Below the pieces are notes generated by a model. That model had not been told where the DNA came from, searched no databases, and saw only the letters and a list, made by a program, of their open reading frames with translations. Below are positions 7,067 to 13,192 of a DNA stretch of 13,192 bases, piece by piece. Positions within the stretch are counted from its first letter, which is position 1, and each line of letters starts with the position of its first letter. This stretch comes from WFTC01 sp047635955 (GTDB lineage: Bacteria; Patescibacteriota; Gracilibacteria; UBA1369; 2-02-FULL-48-14): assembly GCA_047635955.1 (NCBI GenBank), contig JBLIGW010000020.1, positions 1-13,192 of the forward strand. The letters run 5' to 3'. Both the position numbers and the translations under genes were made by a program.

Positions 7067-7085
7067 AGCCACACTCTTTCTGCAA
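7057..7085 (-). promoter_or_regulatory. Candidate promoter for rel, face to face with that of mnmA
   Basis: On the minus strand, TTGCAG (7080-7085) and TAAAAT (7057-7062) are 17 bases apart. Transcription would begin near 7050, about 18 bases before the rel ATG (7032). The -35 is weak (3 of 6); the -10 matches 5 of 6. Its -10 shares two base pairs with the mnmA -10, so polymerase could probably occupy only one of the two at a time. Confidence 0.45.
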
Positions 7086-7098
7086 GTAAACCTGTAAA

Positions 7099-8208
7099 AT
7101 GAATCCAAAAGGAAAAGGCCGTGTGATGATTGGTATGTCTGGTGGCGTTGATTCGTCCGTAACTGCTGCCTTGTTGAAGGCAGAGGGTTATGATTGTGTT
7201 GGGGTCTATATGAATTTATGGGCTGATCCAACTCTTTTTGATTTGAAAGATAAGCAAAAGTTTCCTCAAAACAAATGTTGTAGTATTGAGTCGCTAATGT
7301 TTGCAAGACAGATCTGTCAAAAGTTAGATATGCCTTTTTACTCAGTTAATTTTGAAGAACAGTTTAAAAAGAACGTAGTTGATTTCTTTCTAGATGGTTT
7401 CAAAGAGGGGGAAACGCCAAATCCTTGTGTGCGTTGTAACAAAACAATTAAATTTGGGCTCTTTTTCGAGAAGATGAAAGAACTGGGTTGTGACTATTTA
7501 GCTACAGGTCATTACGCTCAACTTAAAACTGAAGAAGAAGGGAGGGTCTCTTTGCATCTAGGTTTAGACCAGACGAAAGATCAAAGTTACTTTTTATATA
7601 ACCTCACTCAGACCGAGCTGAAGCAGCTTAAGTTTCCACTGGGGGGCTATACCAAAAGTGAGGTCAAAGCATTGGCAAAAAAATATGAATTAAAGGAATT
7701 AGAGAATAAAAAAGAAAGCCAAGGAGTCTGTTTTTACCCTGAAAAAACCTATTTTGGCTTCTTAGAGCGGTATCTTGAGCCTGAAAAGGATTATGAAGAG
7801 GGGGAAATTATTAATACAGAGAATAAAGTTTTAGGAACCCATAAGGGTCTGCCTTTTTATACGGTCGGTCAACGAAAAGGGATTGGAATTGGTGGTGGAC
7901 CCGCTCTATATGTGAACAAATTGGATAAAATCAACAATGCGATCATTGTTGGTTCTGAAGAGGAGCTTGAATCAAGTGAAGTCGATTTACGTGAAGTGAA
8001 TTTTATTTCAGGTTTAGCACCAGATGAGTCACTGACTTATCAGTTCAGAATTAGAAGTCATGGTACTTTTGTGTCCGGTCAGCTTAAAAAGATTGAAACA
8101 GGCTATCATATTAGTTTTGATTCACCTCAAAATTCAGTTATGGCTGGGCAATCTCTGGTAATTTACAAGGATAATGAGCTGATAGGTGGGGGGATAATGA
8201 CAAACTAG
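7099..8208 (+). CDS. mnmA: tRNA-specific 2-thiouridylase MnmA
   Basis: MnmA activates U34 of tRNA Lys, Glu and Gln with ATP and inserts sulfur, giving 2-thiouridine in the wobble position. The 369 residues match the family length. Visible are the PP-loop S-G-G-V-D-S-S (14-20), the P-N-P-C-V-R-C-N block with C110 and C113 (C113 aligns with the catalytic LCN cysteine of E. coli MnmA), A-T-G-H-Y (135-139), the K-D-Q-S-Y substrate loop (160-164) and the second catalytic cysteine C211 in S-Q-G-V-C-F. The YTVGQRKGIGIGG region begins the C-terminal beta domain. The usual NPD is NPC here, a variant that also occurs in the family. The upstream promoter is strong-looking. No sulfur-relay or desulfurase gene is nearby. 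Confidence 0.96.
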   Translation: MNPKGKGRVMIGMSGGVDSSVTAALLKAEGYDCVGVYMNLWADPTLFDLKDKQKFPQNKCCSIESLMFARQICQKLDMPFYSVNFEEQFKKNVVDFFLDGFKEGETPNPCVRCNKTIKFGLFFEKMKELGCDYLATGHYAQLKTEEEGRVSLHLGLDQTKDQSYFLYNLTQTELKQLKFPLGGYTKSEVKALAKKYELKELENKKESQGVCFYPEKTYFGFLERYLEPEKDYEEGEIINTENKVLGTHKGLPFYTVGQRKGIGIGGGPALYVNKLDKINNAIIVGSEEELESSEVDLREVNFISGLAPDESLTYQFRIRSHGTFVSGQLKKIETGYHISFDSPQNSVMAGQSLVIYKDNELIGGGIMTN

Positions 8209-8238
8209 CTTCGTAATCTGTTCCTGGGGTGTTTTTTG

Positions 8239-8247
8239 TGCTATAAT
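8239..8247 (+). promoter_or_regulatory. Extended -10 promoter of the sortase gene
   Basis: TGCTATAAT is a perfect extended -10 (TG at 8239-8240, TATAAT at 8242-8247). No good -35 is seen 16 to 18 bases upstream, which is usual for extended -10 promoters. Transcription should begin near 8254, about 16 bases before the sortase ATG. The T-run at 8232-8237 lies just before it, without a hairpin that would make it a terminator for mnmA. Confidence 0.6.
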
Positions 8248-8269
8248 TAAGTGATTCACTTATGGCAAA

Positions 8270-9193
8270 ATGATTCCTTTTCAAAATAAAATATCAAAGT
8301 TGGCCTTTCAGGTCGACAGACGCATTCTTTCTCTAGAGGAAGAGGCTCATTTCCGTTTAGATTTATTGGCTCATGAACGAGCGGCTATTCTTGTTCCTGC
8401 AGACTCACGAAAAAAACTCAATTTAAACCCCAATTTAAATATAAATCTAAATTGGTTTAAGAATTATGCCATTATGGCGCTGTTGATTTTCTCACTTATG
8501 TTCATGGTTTCTAACCTGCCTTCTTACTTGAAGTTGGGCCAGGCAAGCCTTGCATCAATTGAAAGCAGTCAGATCGAGAGTGTGGAGGTAGAGATGGGTG
8601 TTTATATTGCCAAAGACGCATGGACTGGATCAAAAGTGGGGAATTTTGCACCTTCCGTTGAAACGCTTACGGCTAAGGAACAATTAGAAATTCGGCCTGA
8701 TGATGGGATTCTTGCGATTGCACCAATTCCAAGCTCACTTGAGGATAGAATCTCAATTCCTTCTTTAAATATTAATGCTCCTCTGGTTGAACCTAGTTTA
8801 GGTCTGGAGGCTATTGAATCTGAAGATTGGAATGAATTGGAGGATCAAATTAGAGAATCTCTTCTGCAAGGAGTGGTTCATTACCCTGGAACCGCCAACC
8901 CTGGTAAAAAAGGAAACTTTTTTGTGACCGGGCACAGTTCAAACGTGTTTTGGGAGAATAGTATGTGGAATACTGTTTTTGCCATGCTGCCTCAGATTGA
9001 AGTGGGCACGGAAATTATTGTTACCAAAGATCAAGAAGAGTTTGTTTATGTTGTGACAGAGAAAAAAGAAGTCTCACCTAAAGAGGTAGCTATTTTGAAA
9101 CAAGGTGATGGATATCAAATGACCTTAATGACTTGTACCCCTGTGGGGACAACATTAAATAGGTTAGTGGTAACAGCTGAACTGAAACAGTAA
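8270..9193 (+). CDS. Membrane-anchored sortase
   Basis: Sortases are cysteine transpeptidases that cut a C-terminal sorting signal and attach surface proteins to the envelope or to pilin partners. The 307 residues comprise a cytoplasmic N-terminal region of about 62 residues, one transmembrane helix (about 66-85), a linker, and the catalytic barrel from about 155. Catalytic residues are clear: H222 in T-G-H-S-S, C289 in T-L-M-T-C-T and R298 in L-N-R-L. The P-G-T-A-N-P-G loop precedes the histidine. The cytoplasmic tail carries an alternating Asn/Leu stretch at 49-61. No LPxTG-like substrate gene is in the window, so class and target are unassigned; the motifs resemble D/E-like sortases. An ATG three codons upstream (8262) opens a tiny frame MAK whose stop overlaps this start. 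Confidence 0.92.
   Translation: MIPFQNKISKLAFQVDRRILSLEEEAHFRLDLLAHERAAILVPADSRKKLNLNPNLNINLNWFKNYAIMALLIFSLMFMVSNLPSYLKLGQASLASIESSQIESVEVEMGVYIAKDAWTGSKVGNFAPSVETLTAKEQLEIRPDDGILAIAPIPSSLEDRISIPSLNINAPLVEPSLGLEAIESEDWNELEDQIRESLLQGVVHYPGTANPGKKGNFFVTGHSSNVFWENSMWNTVFAMLPQIEVGTEIIVTKDQEEFVYVVTEKKEVSPKEVAILKQGDGYQMTLMTCTPVGTTLNRLVVTAELKQ
8423..8460 (+). repeat. Imperfect inverted repeat inside the sortase gene
   Basis: TTAAACC-cc-AATTTA (8423-8437) pairs with TAAATTGGTTTAA (8448-8460): 13 base pairs, interrupted by a two-base bulge, around a 10-base loop. It coincides with the codons for the alternating Asn/Leu stretch, so low-complexity coding sequence could explain it. It could also form a weak mRNA hairpin. 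Confidence 0.6.
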
Positions 9194-9195
9194 GT

Positions 9196-9615
9196 TTAAA
9201 GCCCGTCTAGTTCACCAAGAATGTTTTCTTCAGCATTCGCTTCTTCAACTTCAGAAGCTGCTTCTTTAGCCTTGAGATCATCTCGATCTTGTTTACGTTC
9301 AAACTCATCCCACTCTTGTAAATGTTTCTTATTAAGCTTGCCAAGTTCATCTTGATAGTCAGAATCAAGCTTAGCTAATTGAGATTTTTCTTCATGAAGA
9401 ATTCCATTGAGACGTTCTATCTGTTCTGGAGTCATGATTGGTAAAATCTGGAACCAGTAGTTCCGTTCTTCTTTTGACATGGATTCAGTCGCCAAAATCA
9501 ATTTAACGAGTTCAGCAAATTTTTCCTGAACCACGGCAGGTATTTTGTAGTCAGCTGCGTTGGCACCACTGGTTTTAGTTCCAGATTGTGCACTTTGATC
9601 TTGAGGCGTGTTCAT
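9196..9615 (-). CDS. Small acidic coiled-coil protein of unknown function (139 aa)
   Basis: I do not recognise a named family. The first 20 residues or so are polar and low in complexity (Q, S, T, G, A), with no signal peptide. A helical domain follows (about 25-75), including F-A-E-L-V-K-L-I-L and M-T-P-E-Q-I-E-R-L. After it comes a long, highly charged helix from about 72 to 120 whose heptad-like leucines suggest a coiled coil, then an Ala/Glu-rich acidic tail ending LDGL. It is probably cytosolic and oligomeric. It ends two bases from the stop of the convergent sortase gene and starts 16 bases after the similar-sized 131-residue gene, with which it forms a pair. It also has its own strong promoter. 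The start ATG lacks a Shine-Dalgarno sequence. Confidence 0.75.
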   Translation of the reverse strand: MNTPQDQSAQSGTKTSGANAADYKIPAVVQEKFAELVKLILATESMSKEERNYWFQILPIMTPEQIERLNGILHEEKSQLAKLDSDYQDELGKLNKKHLQEWDEFERKQDRDDLKAKEAASEVEEANAEENILGELDGL

Positions 9616-9623
9616 ACGTAAGG

Positions 9624-9651
9624 ATTATACATCAGATAATAAAGATGTCAC
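9624..9651 (-). promoter_or_regulatory. Near-consensus sigma-70 promoter for the 139-residue gene
   Basis: On the minus strand, GTGACA (9646-9651, 5 of 6) and TATAAT (9624-9629, 6 of 6) are 16 bases apart. Only eight bases separate the -10 from the ATG at 9615, so transcription should start at or within two bases of the start codon. The message would be leaderless or nearly so. The -35 lies within the last codons of the preceding gene. Confidence 0.6.
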
Positions 9652-10027
9652 CAGAATGTTCTTCCAGCTGCTCTTTGTTCTGTTTAAGGGCAGCCACAAG
9701 GTTTTTCATCTGATAAGTAGGGTGTTCATAAAGTTTACTTAAGCTTATGACTTGTCGAATCTTACCAAGCATATTCATAGCATTCTGATCAGCCAAACCT
9801 TTGGCTTCATCGGAAAGTCCGTCATAAACAGAATGATTGATCAAGGTTCCTGGCTGGTAGGGATTGATTGTCTCTTCGCCAACTAATTTAAGTATCAAAT
9901 CAACAAAAGTTTGTTCATCAACAGTGTAGTCTTCATTAGAGGCTAAGGCAGTATTAAGCCGCTTTTGCGTATCTTCATTGATTTCTTGATTGTCGGTTGA
10001 GGAGTCAAAAAGAGGGTTCTTACTCAT
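9632..10027 (-). CDS. Small acidic protein of unknown function (131 aa)
   Basis: I do not recognise this protein. It is acidic, has no cysteine, signal peptide or membrane helix, and starts with a polar, probably disordered stretch of about 25 residues. A mostly helical domain follows: T-F-V-D-L-I-L-K-L-V (about 40-49), an N-P-Y-Q-P-G turn (55-60), A-M-N-M-L-G-K-I-R-Q-V-I (83-94) and a charged helix before the hydrophobic end D-I-F-I-I. The general plan (polar N-terminus, then a helix with F..L...L and E, then a second helix) resembles the neighbour at 9196-9615, so the two might be distant relatives or partners; this is a visual impression only. It is divergent from ligA and shares an AT-rich promoter region with it. 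Confidence 0.72.
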   Translation of the reverse strand: MSKNPLFDSSTDNQEINEDTQKRLNTALASNEDYTVDEQTFVDLILKLVGEETINPYQPGTLINHSVYDGLSDEAKGLADQNAMNMLGKIRQVISLSKLYEHPTYQMKNLVAALKQNKEQLEEHSGDIFII

Positions 10028-10045
10028 TTTTATCTTTTAAATGAT

Positions 10046-10060
10046 CTATATATTATAGCA
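10046..10060 (-). promoter_or_regulatory. Extended -10 in a palindromic AT-rich divergent promoter region
   Basis: On the minus strand TGCTATAAT (10052-10060) is a full extended -10 for the 131-residue gene, giving a start near 10045 and an A-rich leader of about 18 bases. The same bases form a perfect inverted repeat, CTATA-TAT-TATAG (10046-10058). The plus strand therefore carries TATTAT (10051-10056), a possible -10 for ligA with a start near 10063. I see no good -35 for either direction. Confidence 0.5.
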
Positions 10061-10083
10061 AATTTTAGCTAAAGTTGGAAGGT

Positions 10084-12078
10084 ATGGATAATCCACAAGT
10101 ACATTTACGGATTCAGCAACTTCGTGAGGAGATTCTTCTGCGAAATTATGAATATTTTGTCTTGGATGAATCCAAGGTTTCTGAGGCAGTTCGAGATGCA
10201 TTAAAGCGTGAACTGATTGAACTAGAAACGGCGTATCCAGAGTTTATCACAGCAGCTTCTCCAACCCAAAGGGTAGGAAGTGCTCTTTCAGGGCGTTTCA
10301 GTAAAGTGCCTCATAAAAGCAAGAAGTGGAGCTTGGCTGATGTGTTCTCTTCAGATGAGCTAGAGGCGTGGGAGGAGCGGGTTATTAAGGCAGTCGGAAA
10401 AGATTTAGAGTTTGTAACTGAATTGAAGTTGGACGGTTTGAACATTACTTTGTGGTACGAAAATGGTGAATTGATTCGAGCGCTCACCCGTGGAAATGGA
10501 GTGGAGGGGGAAGATGTCACTCATACAATTAGAACTATTAAAAATGTACCTTTACGATTGTTTGAACCAGTGACCATTGAAGTTTCTGGTGAAGTGATCC
10601 TTTCAAAAGCAGCTTTCCAAAAGTTAGAAGGTTTTGCAAATCCTAGAAATGTAGCGGCTGGTAGCGTTCGTCAATTGGACCCTGCGGTTGCCGCTGAACG
10701 AGATTTAGAAATGCATTGTTACACCCTTCATGAGGAGGGAAAGCGTTCTTCAAAGCATACAGAGGCCTTGCACCGATTAAGAACCTTAGGATTACCAGTA
10801 AACTCAACGTTTAAGGTCCATAAGTCAGCAGCAGAGAGTCTTGCCTTCCTAGAGAAGTGGCAAGAGCAGAGAGACTCTCTTCCTTATGAAATCGATGGAG
10901 TGGTTTTCAAGGTGAATGATCGTGATCAACAAGAAGAATTGGGTTACACAGCTAAGACACCACGATGGGCGGTGGCTTATAAATTCCCTGCTGAACAAAC
11001 AACAACAGTGGTAGAGGGCATAACTATTCAAATTGGACGAACAGGAGCGGCAACGCCAGTAGCAGAATTACGTCCAGTGACAGTTGCTGGTTCTACGGTT
11101 TCTCGTGCGACGCTTCACAATGAAGATGAGATAAAAAGAAAAGATGTGAGAATCGGAGATACGGTGATCATTCAAAAAGCAGGAGATGTTATTCCAGAGG
11201 TGGTAGAGGTTTTAACTAATTTAAGGCCAGAGTCTACGCAAGCCTATACTTTCCCAAGTGAGTGTCCAATGTGTGAGACTGAATTAGAGAGGCTGGAGGG
11301 TGAAGCTGCTTGGCGTTGTCCAGGGTTGGAATGTCCTGGGAAAAAGAGAGAAAGCTTCATTCATTTTATTGCAAAAGGGGCTTTAAATATTGAGTCTTTA
11401 GGTGAGAAGGTGGTGGATCAACTCATTGAGTATGGTTTTGTGCATGATGTGTCAGACTTCTTTGTACTTACAGCTGATCAACTTTTAGAGCTTCCACTTT
11501 TCAAGGAGACACGTGCAGAAAAAATACTTGATGCAATCAATGAGAGAAAAGAAGTGACGATGTCGCGGTTTGTTTTTGGTTTGGGTATTCGTCATGTTGG
11601 AGAACAAGTCGCTAAATTACTTGTTGAGTTCTTATTAGAAAGAAGCGAAGAGGACAATCCGACTCCAAGTACTTTTCTAGATTTGCTTTTAGATTTAACT
11701 CAAGAGGATCTAGAAGGTATTGAAGGCTATGGGGTGCGAATTGCTGAAAGTGTAGTAGAGTGGGCTGCACTGCCACATAATCAACACTTGCTTCAAAAGC
11801 TTACAAAAAATGGACTCACGTTGACTTGGCCACCACGCAAACAAAAGTTGGCGGGGATCACAGGGAAAACCTTTGTGCTAACAGGAACTCTGTCCGTGGG
11901 AAGAGGTGAGATTAAAAACATTATTGAACAAGCGGGAGGTAAGGTGAGTTCTTCAGTTAGCAAAAAAACAGATTATCTTGTTGCAGGTGAAAAAGCAGGT
12001 AGCAAAGCATCAAAGGCAAAAGAACTAGGTATAACTATTCTGACTGAAGCAGCATTTTTACAGCTGCAACAAGTTTAA
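10084..12078 (+). CDS. ligA: NAD+-dependent DNA ligase LigA
   Basis: LigA seals nicks during replication and repair using NAD+. Domains in order, numbered from the ATG at 10084: Ia (about 1-65), adenylation domain with the K-L-D-G lysine at 115, OB fold (about 315-390; GRTGAATPVAEL), a four-cysteine zinc finger (C394, C397, C412, C417), helix-hairpin-helix repeats, and BRCT (about 585-664). The ATG is preferred over the TTG at 10075 because Y24 then sits close to its usual place (Tyr22 in E. coli). Odd points: the Ia motif usually written SDxEYD reads S-E-A-V-R-D, so the tyrosine that contacts NMN is Arg; RGDG reads RGNG; and the loop before FANPRN is about 11 residues shorter than in E. coli. 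The GGAAGG just before the ATG is too close to serve as a normal ribosome site. The end overlaps the folC-like gene by 44 bases. Confidence 0.95.
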   Translation: MDNPQVHLRIQQLREEILLRNYEYFVLDESKVSEAVRDALKRELIELETAYPEFITAASPTQRVGSALSGRFSKVPHKSKKWSLADVFSSDELEAWEERVIKAVGKDLEFVTELKLDGLNITLWYENGELIRALTRGNGVEGEDVTHTIRTIKNVPLRLFEPVTIEVSGEVILSKAAFQKLEGFANPRNVAAGSVRQLDPAVAAERDLEMHCYTLHEEGKRSSKHTEALHRLRTLGLPVNSTFKVHKSAAESLAFLEKWQEQRDSLPYEIDGVVFKVNDRDQQEELGYTAKTPRWAVAYKFPAEQTTTVVEGITIQIGRTGAATPVAELRPVTVAGSTVSRATLHNEDEIKRKDVRIGDTVIIQKAGDVIPEVVEVLTNLRPESTQAYTFPSECPMCETELERLEGEAAWRCPGLECPGKKRESFIHFIAKGALNIESLGEKVVDQLIEYGFVHDVSDFFVLTADQLLELPLFKETRAEKILDAINERKEVTMSRFVFGLGIRHVGEQVAKLLVEFLLERSEEDNPTPSTFLDLLLDLTQEDLEGIEGYGVRIAESVVEWAALPHNQHLLQKLTKNGLTLTWPPRKQKLAGITGKTFVLTGTLSVGRGEIKNIIEQAGGKVSSSVSKKTDYLVAGEKAGSKASKAKELGITILTEAAFLQLQQV

Positions 12079-13093
12079 ATGACCCAATGATTACAAGCAC
12101 TTGTGGAGACTCTAGCCTGTCTAGTTCACGGAAAAGTTCTTCTACTCTTTCAACGCGAAATTTTTCTGGATTTAATCCCGCTCTAGCATCTTCAACAGGC
12201 ACCCATATGGTGTTTCCTTTCGGGAAAAGCCGAGAAAGGCTAGAGGGTTTATCCCTTAGAAAGTGTATGGCCCACGTGAGCTGAGTCATTTCATTTGCTC
12301 TTGTGAATTCATGTACTAGATTCTGAACATAGTTCACGCTGTCATGAGTATGCGCTCCGTCCATGATAAGGGTGTGTGGTCCTCTTTTAATAACGTCAAA
12401 CCTTCCTGGCAAAACTAGGTCACGGAGTTCTTTAAGCTCCGTTTCGTCAATGGTGAAGCCCAATTGATCCATGGCCCCCCACACTAATCCTACTGATTCA
12501 GGATGATGAATTCCTAATTCTACGGTGGGGCAGTAAATAACGTCGATTCCGAAAAGATTAATGACTTCATTAACTTCAAGTTCTTGGTTAGGTGGTGTCA
12601 GTAGCGGAACGCCAGGTCTACATATTCCTAGTTTAGTTCTTGTGATCTCAGTGAAGTCATGTCCTAGTGTCTTTGTGTGCTCAAGTTCGATGTGTGTGAG
12701 TATGGTGAGTACTTTGGACTCAATGACATTTGTTGCGTCTTTTTCACCACCCCAGCCAGCTTCAATAACAACAAAATCACAATTTTGTTCTTGAAAATAT
12801 CGTAAAGCAATTAAGGTTCTTTGTTCAAAAAAGCTTAAACTTTCAGGCATAAGTTCTCGTAGTCTTTGCATTTCACTTTCAGTAATCATTTCGCCATTGA
12901 TTTGTATGCACTCACGTTCATCAAGAATGTAAGGAGATACAAATTGCCCAACCTTCTTGCCTTTAAGCTTCAGTAGGTGAGCCAGAAGCATAGTTGTCGT
13001 GCCTTTCCCTTTACTCCCTGCTACGTGAATACTTGGGCGGTCATACCCTCCCAGTTCTTCAAGTATTGGTTTGAGTTCAAAGGGAAGCATCAT
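12035..13093 (-). CDS. folC: FolC-like Mur-ligase-family enzyme (folylpolyglutamate/dihydrofolate synthase type)
   Basis: The family joins an amino acid to a carboxylate using ATP. FolC adds glutamate to dihydropteroate or folates. Motifs present: P-loop G-S-K-G-K-G-T-T (26-33; GTNGKGS is usual), V-S-P-Y..D-E-R (52-60), I-N-G (65-67), E-A-G-W-G-G..D-A-T-N (111-122), the H-I-E-L-E-H metal site (134-139), K154 in T-K-L-G-I (aligned with the carbamoylated lysine), P-G-R-F (229-232), D-G-A-H (245-248) and a final I-G-S-F segment (336-339). At 352 residues it is short for FolC (about 420), with a trimmed N-terminus. No folate-synthesis neighbour is visible, so the substrate is uncertain and a specialised Mur-like ligase is possible. 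Its ATG overlaps the preceding gene's stop as ATGA. Confidence 0.85.
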   Translation of the reverse strand: MMLPFELKPILEELGGYDRPSIHVAGSKGKGTTTMLLAHLLKLKGKKVGQFVSPYILDERECIQINGEMITESEMQRLRELMPESLSFFEQRTLIALRYFQEQNCDFVVIEAGWGGEKDATNVIESKVLTILTHIELEHTKTLGHDFTEITRTKLGICRPGVPLLTPPNQELEVNEVINLFGIDVIYCPTVELGIHHPESVGLVWGAMDQLGFTIDETELKELRDLVLPGRFDVIKRGPHTLIMDGAHTHDSVNYVQNLVHEFTRANEMTQLTWAIHFLRDKPSSLSRLFPKGNTIWVPVEDARAGLNPEKFRVERVEELFRELDRLESPQVLVIIGSFKLVAAVKMLLQSE

Positions 13094-13192
13094 ATTTTTT
13101 CTTCAGTAGTGGCCCATCCAAGGGTATCGATAGAGGTGACTTCAGAAGCCAAAACTCCGTCATCAAGTTTACAAAGTACTTTAACTTCTTTG
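13090..13192 (-). CDS. C-terminal end of an unidentified gene running off the window
   Basis: An open frame enters from the right edge on the minus strand, encodes 33 complete codons and stops at TGA (13092-13090). The stop shares ATGA with the folC-like start, the arrangement expected for translationally coupled genes. The visible tail begins K-E-V-K-V-L and ends W-A-T-T-E-E-K-I. It is too short to assign a family. The frame carries no stop in the visible 102 bases, and the overlap geometry is the main support. Confidence 0.55.
   Translation of the reverse strand, partial: KEVKVLCKLDDGVLASEVTSIDTLGWATTEEKI

Noticed and set aside
8228..8240. GGGGTG followed by T6 after mnmA as a possible intrinsic terminator
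   Set aside because: No stable stem precedes the T-run, and the segment is better explained as part of the sortase promoter.
10075..10083. TTG start for ligA three codons upstream of the ATG
   Set aside because: The ATG at 10084 places the domain Ia tyrosine near its usual distance from the N-terminus, and nothing favours the rarer TTG. It cannot be excluded.
1..13192. Alternative genetic code (UGA read as Gly) as in Gracilibacteria/Absconditabacteria
   Set aside because: Several well-supported genes end at UGA exactly at the family end or at an overlap with the next start, and no conserved gene contains in-frame UGA.
1..13192. Mobile element, prophage, CRISPR array or defence island
   Set aside because: No transposase, integrase, cas-like gene, regular spaced repeats or terminal inverted repeats were seen. 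Gene content and style are uniform across the window.

Overview
The window looks like an ordinary, gene-dense piece of chromosome from an uncultivated-type bacterium. My best guess is a Candidate Phyla Radiation (Patescibacteria) lineage, possibly Peregrinibacteria-like. That is inference from family resemblance: a divergent NAD+-dependent DNA ligase whose first motif departs from the usual SDxEYD form, a TGHSS/TLMTC-type sortase with one N-proximal membrane anchor, moderately AT-rich DNA, tightly packed genes and an almost complete absence of Shine-Dalgarno sites. UGA acts as a stop at the end of several well-supported genes (the reductase, MscS, Rel and the 131-residue protein), so the UGA=Gly code of Gracilibacteria/Absconditabacteria is not in use.

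Layout, left to right. (1) A complete tRNA-Phe(GAA) with encoded CCA, then a YbaK/ProX-type editing deacylase 14 bases downstream. (2) A leftward, overlapping three-gene unit: an MscS-family channel, a flavin/NAD(P)H reductase, and an unrecognised protein with a DGHHT motif. (3) A rightward small unknown gene, then ychF and a HisA-fold protein one base after it. (4) Leftward rel (RelA/SpoT homologue) and rightward mnmA, divergent from a compact region with two face-to-face promoters. (5) A sortase with its own extended -10 promoter. (6) Two leftward small acidic unknown genes, the second with a near-consensus promoter that would give an almost leaderless message. (7) ligA, divergent from them. 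(8) A leftward short FolC/Mur-ligase-family gene, start-overlapped by the end of another gene that runs off the right edge.

The content is mostly information processing and stress housekeeping: tRNA, tRNA editing, tRNA thiolation, YchF, Rel and LigA. A few envelope functions (MscS, sortase) are added. I see no mobile element, CRISPR array, phage gene or recognisable defence system, and I do not claim a new system. The points worth a second look are a HisA-fold protein lacking its catalytic aspartates, a Rel protein that appears to lack the cysteine-rich zinc-finger region, the DGHHT protein coupled to a reductase and MscS, the paired small acidic unknowns, the lack of Shine-Dalgarno sites with promoters placed next to start codons, and systematic tail-to-tail gene overlap.

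No gene-free stretch reaches 300 bases. The longest are about 55 to 70 bases (7033-7098, 8209-8269, 10028-10083), and each carries promoter-like sequence. No convincing hairpin-plus-T-run terminator was found.
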